DNA of 64,000 bases, from the NCBI RefSeq assembly GCF_022662535.1, contig NZ_JAKQYM010000007.1:124001-188000 (forward strand), read 5' to 3'. The notes under the pieces were generated by a model. That model was not told where the DNA came from. It saw nothing but the letters and a program-made list of their open reading frames with translations, and did not search any database. The translations under genes and the position numbers were made by a program. Position 1 is the stretch's first letter, and every line of letters starts with the position of its first letter. This stretch comes from Polaribacter marinus. Its GTDB lineage: Bacteria; Bacteroidota; Bacteroidia; Flavobacteriales; Flavobacteriaceae. Positions 18,507-28,747 of the stretch are shown piece by piece.

Positions 18507-20776
18507 TATTCTACAATTATTTCATCAATAAAAGTCCAAGCTTTATGACCAGCACCTTGTTTTCCTTCTGGAATGATTCCGTAATTAGGAATAAATATTT
18601 TTATTTTTTTTGCTTTGATGTGATCTCCAACCAATATTGCTTCAACTAGTAAGTTTTCTGTATTATTTAATTTTAACTCAAAAGGGTGGTTTTTATCATC
18701 GAAAAAAATATTAATTTTTTTCGGTGCATAAATCCATTGTCCAGTTCCGTTGTAAAATCTTGTGGAAATTGAGTTGATTTCAGTAACTTCATCAAAATCA
18801 ATGGTTATTTCTACATCTTCACCAGAAAAACCTAACCATTCTTTGTCTCCATAACGTTTGTTGTTTCCAGAAATACCATTAATTAATGCTTGTTTGCCAC
18901 CCGCATTGTAAGATTTATGAGGTGCTACACTCAAACTAATTTTTTTACCAACAGCTTTATGTAAATTAATTTTTTGTTTAAAAACACTGCCTAATTGTTT
19001 GCCATCATTATTAAAAACAGCCGCTTTTAAAATGGTTGATGAATCAATTTCTACGGGTTTTTTATAAATAGATTTTTCTAAAAATATAGGATCATTTCCA
19101 TCGGTAGTATACACTATTTTTTTATCTGTTGTTGTTTCTAATTGATACGTTAGTTTGCCATTTTTAGAAATCAATTCACCTTTAACTTCGTATAAATGAT
19201 TTGCATAATTAACATTCATGGCGTCTAAGCGTAGGTTAAAACGTTCTAACCTTTTTACAAAATTGGTGTAGTTTTTATTTTTATTAGCACTCCAAACAAC
19301 TTCACTTAAAGCAATTGCTCTTGGAAAAGCCATGTATTCTGCTTGCTCTGAAGTTGGTATATATTCTGTCCACAAATTTCCTTGTGCACCTAAAACATAC
19401 TTACTTTCTTCTTTTGTTAATTCTTTTGGAATAGGATGAAAACTATATACTTTTTCTAAAGGTAAAAATCCACCAAAAGCCAAAGGTTCATTTTCGTTGG
19501 TAGATTGATAATGATCAAAATAACAATGAGAACCTGGAGTTAAAATAACATTGTGTTTTTCTTTGGCCGCTTGAACAGCTCCTTTGGTTCCTCTCCAAGA
19601 CATCACCGTTGCATTTGGAGCCAAACCTCCTTCTAAAATTTCATCCCAACCAATTATTTGCTTGCCTTTAGAGTTGATGTATTTTTCCATTCTAGTGATG
19701 AAATAACTCTGTAAACCATGTTCGTCTTTTAATTTTTTAGTTTTGATTAATTTTTGGCAATGCCTACAATTTTTCCAATTGGTTTTTGGAGCTTCATCTC
19801 CACCGATATGAATATATTTCCCAGGAAATAGTTCAACTACTTCATCTATAACATCTTCTAAAAATTTAAAAGTGGTTTCTTTAGGACAATAGATATCGTT
19901 AAAAATGCCCCATTTTGTAGCAACTTCTACTTGTTTTTCTGTACAACCTAATTGAGGATAAGCAGCAATTGCTGCCTGAGAATGTCCGGGCATTTCAATT
20001 TCTGGAATAATTGTAATCTGTCTTTCCAAAGCATATTTTACAAGGTCTTTAATTTCTTCTTGTGTATAAAAACCACCGTATTTTTTACCATTAAATTTAT
20101 GAGGCTGGTCAGAATAATGCCCAATTAAAGTTTCGTTTCTAAAGGCAGCAATTTCTTGTAATTTGGGATATTTTTTAATTTCAATACGCCAACCTTGATC
20201 TTCTGTTAAATGCCAATGGAATGTATTCTTTTTTAAGATTGACATTATATTAATATATTTTTTAATAAAATCGACAGAGAAAAAATGACGGCTAACATCT
20301 AAATGCATTCCTCTGTATTTAAATTGAGGGGCATCTGTTATTTCTAAACACTGAATTGATATTTGTTTTTCTTCATTTTTTAATGGTAGTAATTGAATTA
20401 AACTTTGTACTGCATAAAAAGCACCTTTTTGTGTTTTTGCTTCAATTAAAATTTGGTTTTCTTCTATCTTTAAATGATAAGCTTCCTCATTTTTAATTGA
20501 AGAATTTATAGAAAATTGAATTTTTTGTTTTTGTTGTGTAACGGCTAATTCTAAATCAAATTCGGTTTTTAAATAGGAGTTAAAGTATTCTGCAATATTT
20601 TTTAATTCCTCATCAAAAAGTAAAGCAACATTTTTGTTTAGAAAAAAAGCTCCTTTGTTTATAACTTGTGATAATGGTATTGGTATAATATTGGGTTTAA
20701 TTGGAATTGTTTTTTCTTGGTTACAACTAACTAGAAAAAGAATAAATAATAATTTTAAATAATGATGCTGTTTCAT
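18506..20776 (-). CDS. Beta-N-acetylhexosaminidase, GH20 (lipoprotein)
   Basis: A 756-residue lipoprotein. I choose the ATG at 20776 because it begins the signal peptide MKQHHYLKLLFILFLVSC; an upstream in-frame start at 20833 only adds residues before it. Domains: a GH20 N-terminal alpha/beta domain (about 25-150), a TIM barrel (about 155-500) with the catalytic pair D327-E328 in GGDEAPK, a chitobiase C-terminal-like domain (about 530-600) and an F5/8-type carbohydrate-binding domain (about 610-755). It releases terminal beta-GlcNAc or GalNAc using substrate-assisted catalysis. It is first in the minus-strand operon and is divergent from the GH92 gene across only 40 bases. Confidence 0.92.
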   Translation of the reverse strand: MKQHHYLKLLFILFLVSCNQEKTIPIKPNIIPIPLSQVINKGAFFLNKNVALLFDEELKNIAEYFNSYLKTEFDLELAVTQQKQKIQFSINSSIKNEEAYHLKIEENQILIEAKTQKGAFYAVQSLIQLLPLKNEEKQISIQCLEITDAPQFKYRGMHLDVSRHFFSVDFIKKYINIMSILKKNTFHWHLTEDQGWRIEIKKYPKLQEIAAFRNETLIGHYSDQPHKFNGKKYGGFYTQEEIKDLVKYALERQITIIPEIEMPGHSQAAIAAYPQLGCTEKQVEVATKWGIFNDIYCPKETTFKFLEDVIDEVVELFPGKYIHIGGDEAPKTNWKNCRHCQKLIKTKKLKDEHGLQSYFITRMEKYINSKGKQIIGWDEILEGGLAPNATVMSWRGTKGAVQAAKEKHNVILTPGSHCYFDHYQSTNENEPLAFGGFLPLEKVYSFHPIPKELTKEESKYVLGAQGNLWTEYIPTSEQAEYMAFPRAIALSEVVWSANKNKNYTNFVKRLERFNLRLDAMNVNYANHLYEVKGELISKNGKLTYQLETTTDKKIVYTTDGNDPIFLEKSIYKKPVEIDSSTILKAAVFNNDGKQLGSVFKQKINLHKAVGKKISLSVAPHKSYNAGGKQALINGISGNNKRYGDKEWLGFSGEDVEITIDFDEVTEINSISTRFYNGTGQWIYAPKKINIFFDDKNHPFELKLNNTENLLVEAILVGDHIKAKKIKIFIPNYGIIPEGKQGAGHKAWTFIDEIIVE

Positions 20777-20816
20777 TTTAGTATATTCGGTGCATAAATT
20801 TAAGCAACTACTTTTA
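20777..20816. promoter_or_regulatory. Divergent promoter region GH20 / GH92
   Basis: Only 40 bases separate the two start codons. TATATTCG at 20783-20790 on the plus strand resembles the TAnnTTTG element for GH92. Any -33 element for either gene must lie within or near the other gene's coding start, so the two promoters overlap and are likely controlled together. Confidence 0.4.
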
Positions 20817-23729
20817 ATGAGAGCAAAAATCACCTTCTTTTTTCTTACAATTGTATTTATTTCTTCGTGTAAAAAAGAGCTTCCTCAAAAAGCAATAAAA
20901 GACAAAAATTTAATTTCTTATGTAAATCCGTTTATTGGAACAGGCGGACATGGGCATACTTATCCAGGGGCAGCAATGCCTTTTGGGATGATGCAATTAT
21001 CTCCGGACACACGTTTAGATGGGTGGGATGGTTGTTCTGGATATCATTATTCAGATAATGAAATTTATGGGTTTTCACATACACATTTAAGTGGAACAGG
21101 AGTTTCGGATTATGGCGATATTTTATTAATGCCAACAAATAAAATTGTTTTTAATAATGGTGCTGATGGTAAAGAGGGGTATAAATCTAAATTTTCTCAT
21201 GAGAATGAAATTGCAGAACCTGGTTATTATAAAGTGCATTTAGACAATACAAATATTGATGTAGAATTAGCCGTTTCTAAAAGAAGTGGAATACACCAAT
21301 ATCAGTTTCCTAATTCAGAAAATCAAATAATTATTTTAGATTTAGAACATAGAGATGAAGTTTTAGATTTTAAAATTGAAAAAATTTCAGAAAATGAAAT
21401 TGTTGGTTATAGGCATTCAAAAGCTTGGGCAACAAATCAAAAATTATTTTACTTTATTCAGGTTAATCACAATTTCACAATAACGTATAATAAAAATAAA
21501 ACAAAAGCAGCATTAAAATTATTGAATCAAGATAATGAGCCTGTAAATGTTAGAATAGGGATTTCTGCTGTAGACATTGAAGGTGCCAAGAAAAATTTTA
21601 GAAAAGAAGTTGAATCTAAAGCATTTTTTGAAATTAAAGAAGATGGGCAACATACTTGGGAAAAACAATTAGAAAAAATTATTATAGAAGATACAAACCA
21701 AGATAACAAGGTTAATTTTTATACATCAATGTATCATTCTATGATTGCTCCTAATTTATATCAAGATGTAGATGGAAGATATAGGGGAATGGATTTAAAA
21801 ATCCATCAAACTAAAGATTTTGATTATTACACAGTATTCTCATTATGGGATACATACAGAGCAGCACATCCTTTGTACACAATTATAGAGCAAGATAAAA
21901 CCAACGATTTCATAAATACATTTTTAGCAAAATATGATGAAGGCGGTATTATGCCAATTTGGGATTTATCAGCAAATTATACAGGTTGTATGATTGGTTA
22001 TCACGCAGTTCCAGTAATTGCAGATGCGTATTTAAAAGGAATTAAAAATTACGATGTAGAGAAGGCTTTTAAAGCCATGAAGCATTCTGCAACTCGTGAT
22101 AAATTAGGTTTAGATTCGTATAAAAAATTTGGTTTTATTCCTGTAGAAAAAGAATCTGAATCGGTTTCTAAAACCTTAGAATATGCTTATGATGACTGGA
22201 CAATTGCGCAAATGGCAAAGTCATTAGGTAAAGAAGAAGATTATAAAACCTACTCAGAAAGAGCACAATATTATAAAAATGTTTTTGATCCTACTTCTCA
22301 ATTTATGAGAGGACGATTTAGAAATACTTGGTTTGCACCTTTTGACCCTTATGAAGTAAACTTTAATTATACAGAGGCTAACTCTTGGCAATACAGTTTT
22401 TATGTGCCTCAAGATATTTCTGGTTTCATAAAATTGTTAGGAGGAAAAGACAAGCTAGAAAATCAATTAGATAAATTATTTGTAGCAGAAGATAAAACTT
22501 CTGGACGCCACCAGGTAGATATTACAGGTTTAATTGGGCAATATGCACACGGAAACGAACCTAGTCATCACATGGCATATTTATATAATTTTGTAAACAA
22601 ACCGTATAAAACTCAAGAAAAAATTCGTCAAATTTTAACGGAATTATATGCCAATACGCCAGATGGAATTTCTGGAAACGAAGATTGCGGACAAATGAGT
22701 GCTTGGTATATCTTTTCTTCTTTAGGTTTTTATCCTGTTACACCTGCTTCTAACAAATACATTATTGGAAGTCCTTTGTTTAAAAAAGCTACGATTAATT
22801 TAGAGAACGGAAAGTCATTTACAGTTGAAGCTAAAAATCAATCTGTAGAAAATAAATATATTAAATCGGTACAGTTAAATGGTCGAGACTATGAATATTC
22901 ATATATCAATCATCAAGAAATAATAAACGGTGGAAGTTTGGTTTTTGAAATGACAAATCAACCTACAAAATGGGGAACTCAAGATGCATTTATTCCTTCA
23001 ACAAAAATTGACAAACATGTTATTGTAGCTGCTCCTTTTATAGCAAAAGGTGAGATTGCTTTTAAAGGAAGTACAGAAATTACTTTAGATAATGTAGATA
23101 AGCAGGCAGTTATTTATTATAGATTAGGTTACAAAGGAGGTTTTAAAAAATATGAAAAACCTTTTACAATTGATAAATTTATCAACCTTTCTGTTTATGC
23201 AATAAAAAATGAAGTAAAAAGTGCTGTAATTACTACTGATTTTTATAAAATAGATCCTACTATTAAAATCGATTTAAAAACAGTATATGCAAATCAATAT
23301 AATGCAGGTGGACAAAATGCTTTAATTGATGGAATTGTTGGTGCCGAAGATTTTAGAACAGGTACTTGGCAAGGTTATTTTAATACCGATTTAGTGGCTA
23401 TTGTAGATTTAGGAAGTGTAAAAAGAATAGAAAATATTCAGGTTAATTTTTTAGAAGATCAGCGTTCATGGATTTTTCTTCCGACGGAAGTCGAATATTT
23501 AATTTCTTTAGATGGAAATGATTTTAAATCAATTGCAAAAGCACAATTAGAAGCAACAAAAGCAAATGAAAATATAAGGATTACAAAACACAACTATAGT
23601 TTAAAAGGAAAAGAAACTCGTTATGTAAAAGTTGTTGCAAAGAAATTAGGGAAACTTCCAAAATGGCATCTTGGGTATAAACATGATGGGAGAAGTTGGA
23701 TGTTTGTAGACGAAATTCAAATAAAATAA
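20817..23729 (+). CDS. Alpha-mannosidase, glycoside hydrolase family 92 (lipoprotein)
   Basis: A 970-residue lipoprotein from the ATG at 20817 (MRAKITFFFLTIVFISSC lipobox); a GTG at 20790 would add nine residues. The GH92 domain (about 30-720) shows GTGGHGHTYPGAAMPFG near 38, GFSHTHLSGTG near 82, WDTYRAAHPL near 342, and the catalytic-region motif GNEDCGQMSAW near 622. GH92 enzymes are calcium-dependent exo-alpha-mannosidases that trim high-mannose N-glycans. The C-terminus carries a chitobiase-like domain (about 745-820) and an F5/8-type domain (about 830-970) related to that of the adjacent GH20 protein. Confidence 0.93.
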   Translation: MRAKITFFFLTIVFISSCKKELPQKAIKDKNLISYVNPFIGTGGHGHTYPGAAMPFGMMQLSPDTRLDGWDGCSGYHYSDNEIYGFSHTHLSGTGVSDYGDILLMPTNKIVFNNGADGKEGYKSKFSHENEIAEPGYYKVHLDNTNIDVELAVSKRSGIHQYQFPNSENQIIILDLEHRDEVLDFKIEKISENEIVGYRHSKAWATNQKLFYFIQVNHNFTITYNKNKTKAALKLLNQDNEPVNVRIGISAVDIEGAKKNFRKEVESKAFFEIKEDGQHTWEKQLEKIIIEDTNQDNKVNFYTSMYHSMIAPNLYQDVDGRYRGMDLKIHQTKDFDYYTVFSLWDTYRAAHPLYTIIEQDKTNDFINTFLAKYDEGGIMPIWDLSANYTGCMIGYHAVPVIADAYLKGIKNYDVEKAFKAMKHSATRDKLGLDSYKKFGFIPVEKESESVSKTLEYAYDDWTIAQMAKSLGKEEDYKTYSERAQYYKNVFDPTSQFMRGRFRNTWFAPFDPYEVNFNYTEANSWQYSFYVPQDISGFIKLLGGKDKLENQLDKLFVAEDKTSGRHQVDITGLIGQYAHGNEPSHHMAYLYNFVNKPYKTQEKIRQILTELYANTPDGISGNEDCGQMSAWYIFSSLGFYPVTPASNKYIIGSPLFKKATINLENGKSFTVEAKNQSVENKYIKSVQLNGRDYEYSYINHQEIINGGSLVFEMTNQPTKWGTQDAFIPSTKIDKHVIVAAPFIAKGEIAFKGSTEITLDNVDKQAVIYYRLGYKGGFKKYEKPFTIDKFINLSVYAIKNEVKSAVITTDFYKIDPTIKIDLKTVYANQYNAGGQNALIDGIVGAEDFRTGTWQGYFNTDLVAIVDLGSVKRIENIQVNFLEDQRSWIFLPTEVEYLISLDGNDFKSIAKAQLEATKANENIRITKHNYSLKGKETRYVKVVAKKLGKLPKWHLGYKHDGRSWMFVDEIQIK

Positions 23730-23776
23730 AGATAATAACTATATTTAGACCAAATTAAAAACCAAAATTAAAACGA

Positions 23777-25441
23777 ATGAACAACCAAAATAACAAATCT
23801 GCTTTAACAACACTAGTTACAGTCTTCTTTTTCTGGGGATTTATAGCTGCATCTAATAGTGTATTTATTCCTTTCTGTAAAACGTATTTTGAGATAGATC
23901 AATTTCAATCTCAATTAGTAGAATTTGCATTTTATGGTGCTTATTTTATTGGAGCTCTTTTGCTTTTTATCATTTCTAGTTCTATTAAAAAAGACATTAT
24001 AAATTCTTGGGGCTATAAAAAAGGGATTATTTATGGTTTACTTTTATCTGCTATAGGAGCTTTTATAATGTTTCCAGCAACATTAGGAGCAGAACAAGGA
24101 CAAACACAAGTTTTCTACCTGATACTTGTTGCTTTGTTTATTGTTGGTTTAGGATTTTCTTTACAACAAACAACAGCCAATCCATTTGCTATTGCATTAG
24201 GAGATCCTGCTACAGGGTCGCATAGATTAAATTTAGCAGGAGGTATTAATTCTTTAGGAACAACTATAGGTCCAATTGTAGTGTCTTTAATTTTGTTTGG
24301 AACAGCAATAGATGGAGATCAATTAACAGCAATGATTAAAAATAATGAAATTAAATTAACCACTATTCAAGGTTTGTATATTGGTGTTGGTTTGCTCTTT
24401 TTAGCTGCTGCTGCATTATTTCATTTTTCTAAAAAACTTCCTGCGTTAAAATCAGAAACAGCTTTTGAACCTGCTAATAAAGCAAGGAATTTATTAATTT
24501 TATTAACGCTTGTAATTGCAGGGTGTTTTGGTTATATTTTTAGCACCTATTCTGGTAATGCCGCAACAACCGAAGATTTAGAAAAAACAAGATTAATTAT
24601 ATTATTTATTGCTCTATTTGCAGTAATTGCTACTGTTTTTATAGCAAATACTAGTGCTACAAAAAAACCAGAAGGTTGGGGAGCAATGAAATACCCTCAA
24701 TTAGTTTTAGGGATGCTTGCTATTTTTACTTATGTTGGTGTAGAAGTTACTATAGGTAGTAATTTAGGGGAATTGTTAAAACAAGTTGCAGACAAAGCTA
24801 ATAACTTAAATCAGTTAGGATTAAAAGTTTTTAATGATGCAGAGATATCTCCTTTTATTTCTCTTTATTGGGGAGGGTTAATGATTGGTCGTTGGGTAGG
24901 TGCAATTACCGTTTTTAATCCGTCTAAAGGATTAAAGAAAGTATTATTAATTATTGTCCCATACGTAGCATTTGCGATAATTCTTTTAGTTAATAAGGTT
25001 CATTATTCATTAAATCAAATTTTGTTTTTCTGTGTATGTATTGCAATACAAATTATAGGTTTCTTTATAGCTAAAGACAACCCTGTTAAAAGTTTAAAAA
25101 TATTTAGTTTTCTAGGTATTACTGCAATGTTAATTGGAGTATTTACAACCGGAAACGTAGCATTATTTGCTTTTATTTCTGGAGGATTATTCTGTTCTAT
25201 TATGTGGCCATGTATTTTTACTTTAAGTATTGCTGGGTTAGGTAAGTATACTTCTCAAGGTTCAGCTTTTTTAGTCATGATGATTCTTGGTGGTGCAATC
25301 ATTCCGCCTTTACAAGGGAAATTAGCAGATGTATTTGACATTCAGTCTTCTTATTGGATGGCAGTAATGTGTTTTTCATATTTATTATTTTATGCATTTA
25401 AAACAAAACGAGTTTTAGATAAACAAGGCGTAGAATATTAA
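23777..25441 (+). CDS. Sugar permease, MFS FucP/NagP type
   Basis: A 554-residue inner-membrane transporter with at least 12 membrane segments. The N-terminus [17 protein letters not shown] and the motif [27 protein letters not shown] (around residue 130-155) are typical of the FucP/GlcP/NagP branch of the major facilitator superfamily. It is about 120 residues longer than E. coli FucP because of extra hydrophobic segments in the middle and a longer loop. Between hexosaminidase, mannosidase and glycosylasparaginase genes, GlcNAc or mannose is a likely substrate. It starts 47 bases after GH92 and is followed after 16 bases by the asparaginase gene. Confidence 0.87.
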   Translation: MNNQNNKSALTTLVTVFFFWGFIAASNSVFIPFCKTYFEIDQFQSQLVEFAFYGAYFIGALLLFIISSSIKKDIINSWGYKKGIIYGLLLSAIGAFIMFPATLGAEQGQTQVFYLILVALFIVGLGFSLQQTTANPFAIALGDPATGSHRLNLAGGINSLGTTIGPIVVSLILFGTAIDGDQLTAMIKNNEIKLTTIQGLYIGVGLLFLAAAALFHFSKKLPALKSETAFEPANKARNLLILLTLVIAGCFGYIFSTYSGNAATTEDLEKTRLIILFIALFAVIATVFIANTSATKKPEGWGAMKYPQLVLGMLAIFTYVGVEVTIGSNLGELLKQVADKANNLNQLGLKVFNDAEISPFISLYWGGLMIGRWVGAITVFNPSKGLKKVLLIIVPYVAFAIILLVNKVHYSLNQILFFCVCIAIQIIGFFIAKDNPVKSLKIFSFLGITAMLIGVFTTGNVALFAFISGGLFCSIMWPCIFTLSIAGLGKYTSQGSAFLVMMILGGAIIPPLQGKLADVFDIQSSYWMAVMCFSYLLFYAFKTKRVLDKQGVEY

Positions 25442-25457
25442 TTCTAAATAAAAAAAA

Positions 25458-26462
25458 ATGAAACGTAGAAATTTTATAAAAAAAGCTTCAGTAACAGGTT
25501 TGGGTATTGTGGCAGTTTCATCTTCATTTATGAGTTGTGATGAAGTTAAATCATCAGAAAAAAAAGTTGTTGCATCAAAATTAAACCCCATAAGGCCGTT
25601 GGTAATTGCAACTTGGAATACTTCTTTAGCGGTAGAGACTGCTGCAAAAGTTTTAGAAAAAGGAGGGTCAGCATTGGATGCCGTAGAACAAGGTTGTAGA
25701 ATTGAAGAAGGCAATGAGAAAAATCACACTGTTGGTAAAGGAGGTTTACCTGATAGAGAGGGAAACGTAACCTTAGATGCCTGTATTATGGATGAAAAAG
25801 GGAATTATGGTGCTGTTTTAGGTGTAAAAAATATTGTGCATGTAATTTCTGTTGCAAGAAAAGTTATGGAAGATACACCACATGTTATGTTGATTGGAGA
25901 AGGAGCTGAACAGTTTGCGGTTTCTAAAGGCTTTAAAAGAGAAACTTTATTAACGGAAGCTTCTAAAAAAGCATGGGAAAAGTGGAAAATAAAATCAAAG
26001 TATAAACCAATAATAAATATAGAGAATCATGATACTATAGGAATGTTAGCTATAGACAAAAAAGGAAATATTTCTGCAGCTTGCACAACAAGTGGATTGG
26101 CTTATAAAATGGCAGGTAGAGTAGGAGATTCTCCAATTATTGGTGGCGGTTTATTTGTAGATAATGAGGTTGGAGGAGCTGCGGCAACAGGCTTGGGTGA
26201 AGAAGTTTTAAAAACAGTAGGAAGTTTTTTAATTGTTGAATTAATGCGACAAGGAAAATCTCCACAAGAGGCTTGTGAAGAAGCGATTGGTAGAATTGTA
26301 AATAAACCGGGTAAAGATTATACGAATTTTCAAGTTGGTTATATTGCTGTTAATAAACAAGGAGAAACAGGAACATATTCTATTCAAGAATGGTTTAACT
26401 ATAACCTCTTTAAAGAAGGAATAAACACAAATATAAAATCTGATTATTTTAATAAAGTATAA
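25458..26462 (+). CDS. N4-(beta-N-acetylglucosaminyl)-L-asparaginase (glycosylasparaginase)
   Basis: A 334-residue Ntn-hydrolase that cleaves the GlcNAc-asparagine bond left after N-glycan trimming. The N-terminus MKRRNFIKKASVTGLG is a twin-arginine-like signal, with a possible lipobox FMSC at 27. The self-cleavage site is NHDT with nucleophile T193, followed by CTTSGLAYKMAGRVGDSPIIGGG, the substrate-binding stretch. This matches the characterised glycosylasparaginase of Elizabethkingia (Flavobacterium) meningosepticum. It completes the N-glycan degradation set of this locus and is followed by a strong terminator. Confidence 0.92.
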   Translation: MKRRNFIKKASVTGLGIVAVSSSFMSCDEVKSSEKKVVASKLNPIRPLVIATWNTSLAVETAAKVLEKGGSALDAVEQGCRIEEGNEKNHTVGKGGLPDREGNVTLDACIMDEKGNYGAVLGVKNIVHVISVARKVMEDTPHVMLIGEGAEQFAVSKGFKRETLLTEASKKAWEKWKIKSKYKPIINIENHDTIGMLAIDKKGNISAACTTSGLAYKMAGRVGDSPIIGGGLFVDNEVGGAAATGLGEEVLKTVGSFLIVELMRQGKSPQEACEEAIGRIVNKPGKDYTNFQVGYIAVNKQGETGTYSIQEWFNYNLFKEGINTNIKSDYFNKV

Positions 26463-26484
26463 ATTACTTAGATGCTATTTCAAT

Positions 26485-26518
26485 AAAAAAACCGAAACTA
26501 ATTAGTTTCGGTTTTTTT
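26485..26518. terminator. Perfectly palindromic bidirectional terminator
   Basis: A 34-bp perfect palindrome: seven A, then ACCGAAACTAA-type arm meeting TTAGTTTCGG, then seven T. It lies 22 bases after the glycosylasparaginase stop and can work in both directions. Confidence 0.85.
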
Positions 26519-26542
26519 ATTTCAGTTAAGGTTTTACTGTTT

Positions 26543-26767
26543 TTAGTTTAATAATAACTTTTTAGAAAAATCACCTTTGTTTGTTGTGATTTTTAGAATA
26601 TAAATAGCGTTAGAAATGTTATTTACTTTAAGCTTATTTTCTGCGAAATTGTTGTTTGATAAGTCCCAAGATTTAATTTCTTGCCTCAGTATAAAATATA
26701 GCTTAACTTTTGTTATATTATTAACAGTATGTTTTATGTAGAATAAAAACACAAAAAAGAGAACCAA
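26543..26767 (-). pseudogene. Relic of a T9SS C-terminal sorting domain
   Basis: A 74-codon minus-strand frame whose last ~60 residues look like a T9SS type A sorting domain: KVKLYFILRQEIKSWDL near residue 21, then KLKVNNISNAIYILKITTNKG and a final KKLLLN. The usual NLLGQ/NILGQ motif appears degraded to FILRQ. There is no signal peptide and no passenger domain: the first ten residues come from the yidC terminator hairpin. I read it as the 3' stump of a deleted exported-protein gene. It accounts for much of the 342-base gap between the asparaginase gene and yidC; the rest is the two terminators. Confidence 0.6.
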
Positions 26768-26784
26768 ATTTTTGATTCTCTTTT
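26755..26784 (-). terminator. yidC terminator
   Basis: A 14-base stem with one mismatch (AAAAGAGAACCAAA against TTTGATTCTCTTTT, two-base loop). Read on the minus strand it is followed by a T-run. It sits 21 bases beyond the yidC stop. Confidence 0.7.
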
Positions 26785-26804
26785 CAGTTTATTTTTAAGA
26801 AATG

Positions 26805-28691
26805 TTATTTTCTTTTTTGCTGTGCAGCTTGTTGTTCTTGTGCTTGTTTCATTGCAGTGTCAATTCTTTGACGGAATTTACTCTTTTTCTTTTCTGGACG
26901 TTTTTTATTTTCTTCAATTTTTGCATGAATCTTATCTTCATCAATAACATAGTTTTTAATTACCAACATAATGGCAATGGTTAACAAGTTAGAAATAAAG
27001 TAGTACAAACTTAAACTACTAGCGTAATTGTTAAAGAAAAACAACATCATAATAGGAGAGAAGTAAATCATATACTTCATCATTTTACTCATATCTGGCA
27101 TGCCTTCTTGTGTAGGAGCTTGCATATTTGCTTGTTGGCTTTGGTTCATTTTCATATAAAAGAAAATTGCTATAGATGCTAAAATTGGAAATAAACTTAC
27201 GTGGTTTCCGTAAAATGGAATTGTAAAAGGTAATTGAAAAATTGTATCATAAGAAGATAAATCTGGTGCCCATAAAAAGCTTTCTTGTCTTAATGCTAAA
27301 TTTGTAGGAAAAAATTTAAATAAAGCAAAGAATACAGGCATCTGTAATAATGCAGGGATACAACCAGACATCATGCTTACTCCAGCTTTTCGCTGAATTG
27401 CCATGGTTTCTTGTTGACGTTTCATTGCATTTTCTTTTCCAGGATACTTTTCGTTTAATGCCGTTAATTCGGGTCTAATAACCTTCATTTTAGCACTTGA
27501 TAAATACGATTTGTAAACTAGAGGAGACATAATTAATCTAACAACAATGGTCATTAAAATAATGATTAACCCATAATTAGATAAAAATCCTTTTAAAAGA
27601 TTAAATACTGGATAAAATATTGTTCTATTTAAGAAACCAAAAATACCCCAACCTAAATCTGCTGTTTGATCTAAATCTGTGCCTTTAAAAGTCTTTAATA
27701 AATTGTAATCACTTGGTCCGTAAAACCATTTCATATTATAATTTAACTCTCCATTTGTTAGTGATAAGGGAGTTTTTAATTCGTAACGTTTTGTGTAAAC
27801 TGTGTCAATTTCTTCATTTTTAACCAAATCTATAGACGTTACAGTTGCGTTATTAAAAGGTGTGTCTGTTAATAAATTTGATGTAAAAAAATGTTGTTTA
27901 TAAGAAACCCAATCTACATCATTTAGTACTTCAGATTTTCCTGCATTTATGTAATCTACTTCATCTTCAGTTTTATAATAAAAATGAGAATACATTGTAT
28001 TTTCTGTCTTTAAACTTTTTTCATGTCTAAATCCATTTAAACTCCAATCTAAGTTGATCGGATTTGATGTGTTTATAATGTTATTTAAACCTTGAGAGCG
28101 AACAGAGAAATTAACCATATACTTATTTGGTTTCATTTCATATCGATATTCTAAAAACTGAGTATCAGAAACTTTTAGTTTCATAGATATCACATTGTTT
28201 TCTCCATTTTTAGAAATTGAAGGTTCAAAGAATAAATCTTTTGTATTTAAAGTTCTATTATCTGTTGTTCCAAAATTGATATTAAAAGATGAGTTTTTAT
28301 CCTTTATCATATATAAAGGAAGAGAATCGTATGTTTTATAATTTTTTATTAACGCTTCTACAATTTGTCCTCCTTTGTTGTTAATGGTTAATTTTACCAA
28401 TTCATTTTCTAAAACAGAAGTACCTTCTGTTCCGTTAATAGCGCTTTGTGCAAAAGCTCCAAATTTGGTTGTAAAAACGGCTTTTTTTAACGAATCATTT
28501 TCAAAAACAGTTTCGTTTACAATTTTTGTATTTTGAGGATTTTGGTGTACAGTAGAATCTACAATTTGTTCAATTGTAGAGGTTTCTGGTGTTATTTCTT
28601 CTGGTTTATTAGTGTTCATCCAGTATAGTAAAATACCTCCTAATAAAATCATTCCAATAAAAGAATTGTAGTCGAATTTTTTTTGTTCCAT
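26805..28691 (-). CDS. yidC: Membrane protein insertase YidC
   Basis: A 628-residue inner-membrane insertase (Oxa1/Alb3 family) that integrates proteins alone or with SecYEG. The N-terminal membrane anchor is at about 10-25, followed by a large periplasmic beta domain (about 60-360). The conserved five-helix core runs from about 370 to 590, with YGLIIILMTIVVRLIMSPL as the first core helix carrying the conserved positively charged arginine, and MQMPVFFALFKFFP-type helix near 455. The C-terminal tail is basic (KKRPEKKKSKFRQR), as expected for ribosome contact. It is separate from rpmH/rnpA, unlike in many bacteria. Confidence 0.95.
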   Translation of the reverse strand: MEQKKFDYNSFIGMILLGGILLYWMNTNKPEEITPETSTIEQIVDSTVHQNPQNTKIVNETVFENDSLKKAVFTTKFGAFAQSAINGTEGTSVLENELVKLTINNKGGQIVEALIKNYKTYDSLPLYMIKDKNSSFNINFGTTDNRTLNTKDLFFEPSISKNGENNVISMKLKVSDTQFLEYRYEMKPNKYMVNFSVRSQGLNNIINTSNPINLDWSLNGFRHEKSLKTENTMYSHFYYKTEDEVDYINAGKSEVLNDVDWVSYKQHFFTSNLLTDTPFNNATVTSIDLVKNEEIDTVYTKRYELKTPLSLTNGELNYNMKWFYGPSDYNLLKTFKGTDLDQTADLGWGIFGFLNRTIFYPVFNLLKGFLSNYGLIIILMTIVVRLIMSPLVYKSYLSSAKMKVIRPELTALNEKYPGKENAMKRQQETMAIQRKAGVSMMSGCIPALLQMPVFFALFKFFPTNLALRQESFLWAPDLSSYDTIFQLPFTIPFYGNHVSLFPILASIAIFFYMKMNQSQQANMQAPTQEGMPDMSKMMKYMIYFSPIMMLFFFNNYASSLSLYYFISNLLTIAIMLVIKNYVIDEDKIHAKIEENKKRPEKKKSKFRQRIDTAMKQAQEQQAAQQKRK

Positions 28692-28717
28692 ATTTTTAAA
28701 ATGTCAATTTGTCATTG

Positions 28718-28738
28718 TATCAAGATGTACTCTTGATA
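28718..28738 (-). promoter_or_regulatory. Hairpin at the 5' end of the yidC leader
   Basis: TATCAAGA and TCTTGATA form a perfect 8-bp stem around a 5-base loop, about 30 bases before the yidC ATG and directly downstream of the candidate -7 element. In the mRNA it would lie close to the 5' end, where it could protect the transcript or regulate it. Confidence 0.4.
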
Positions 28739-28747
28739 AAAACGCGA

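Noticed and set aside
26802..26984. Small plus-strand frame over the yidC 3' end
   Set aside because: F/L-rich antisense translation of the basic yidC tail.
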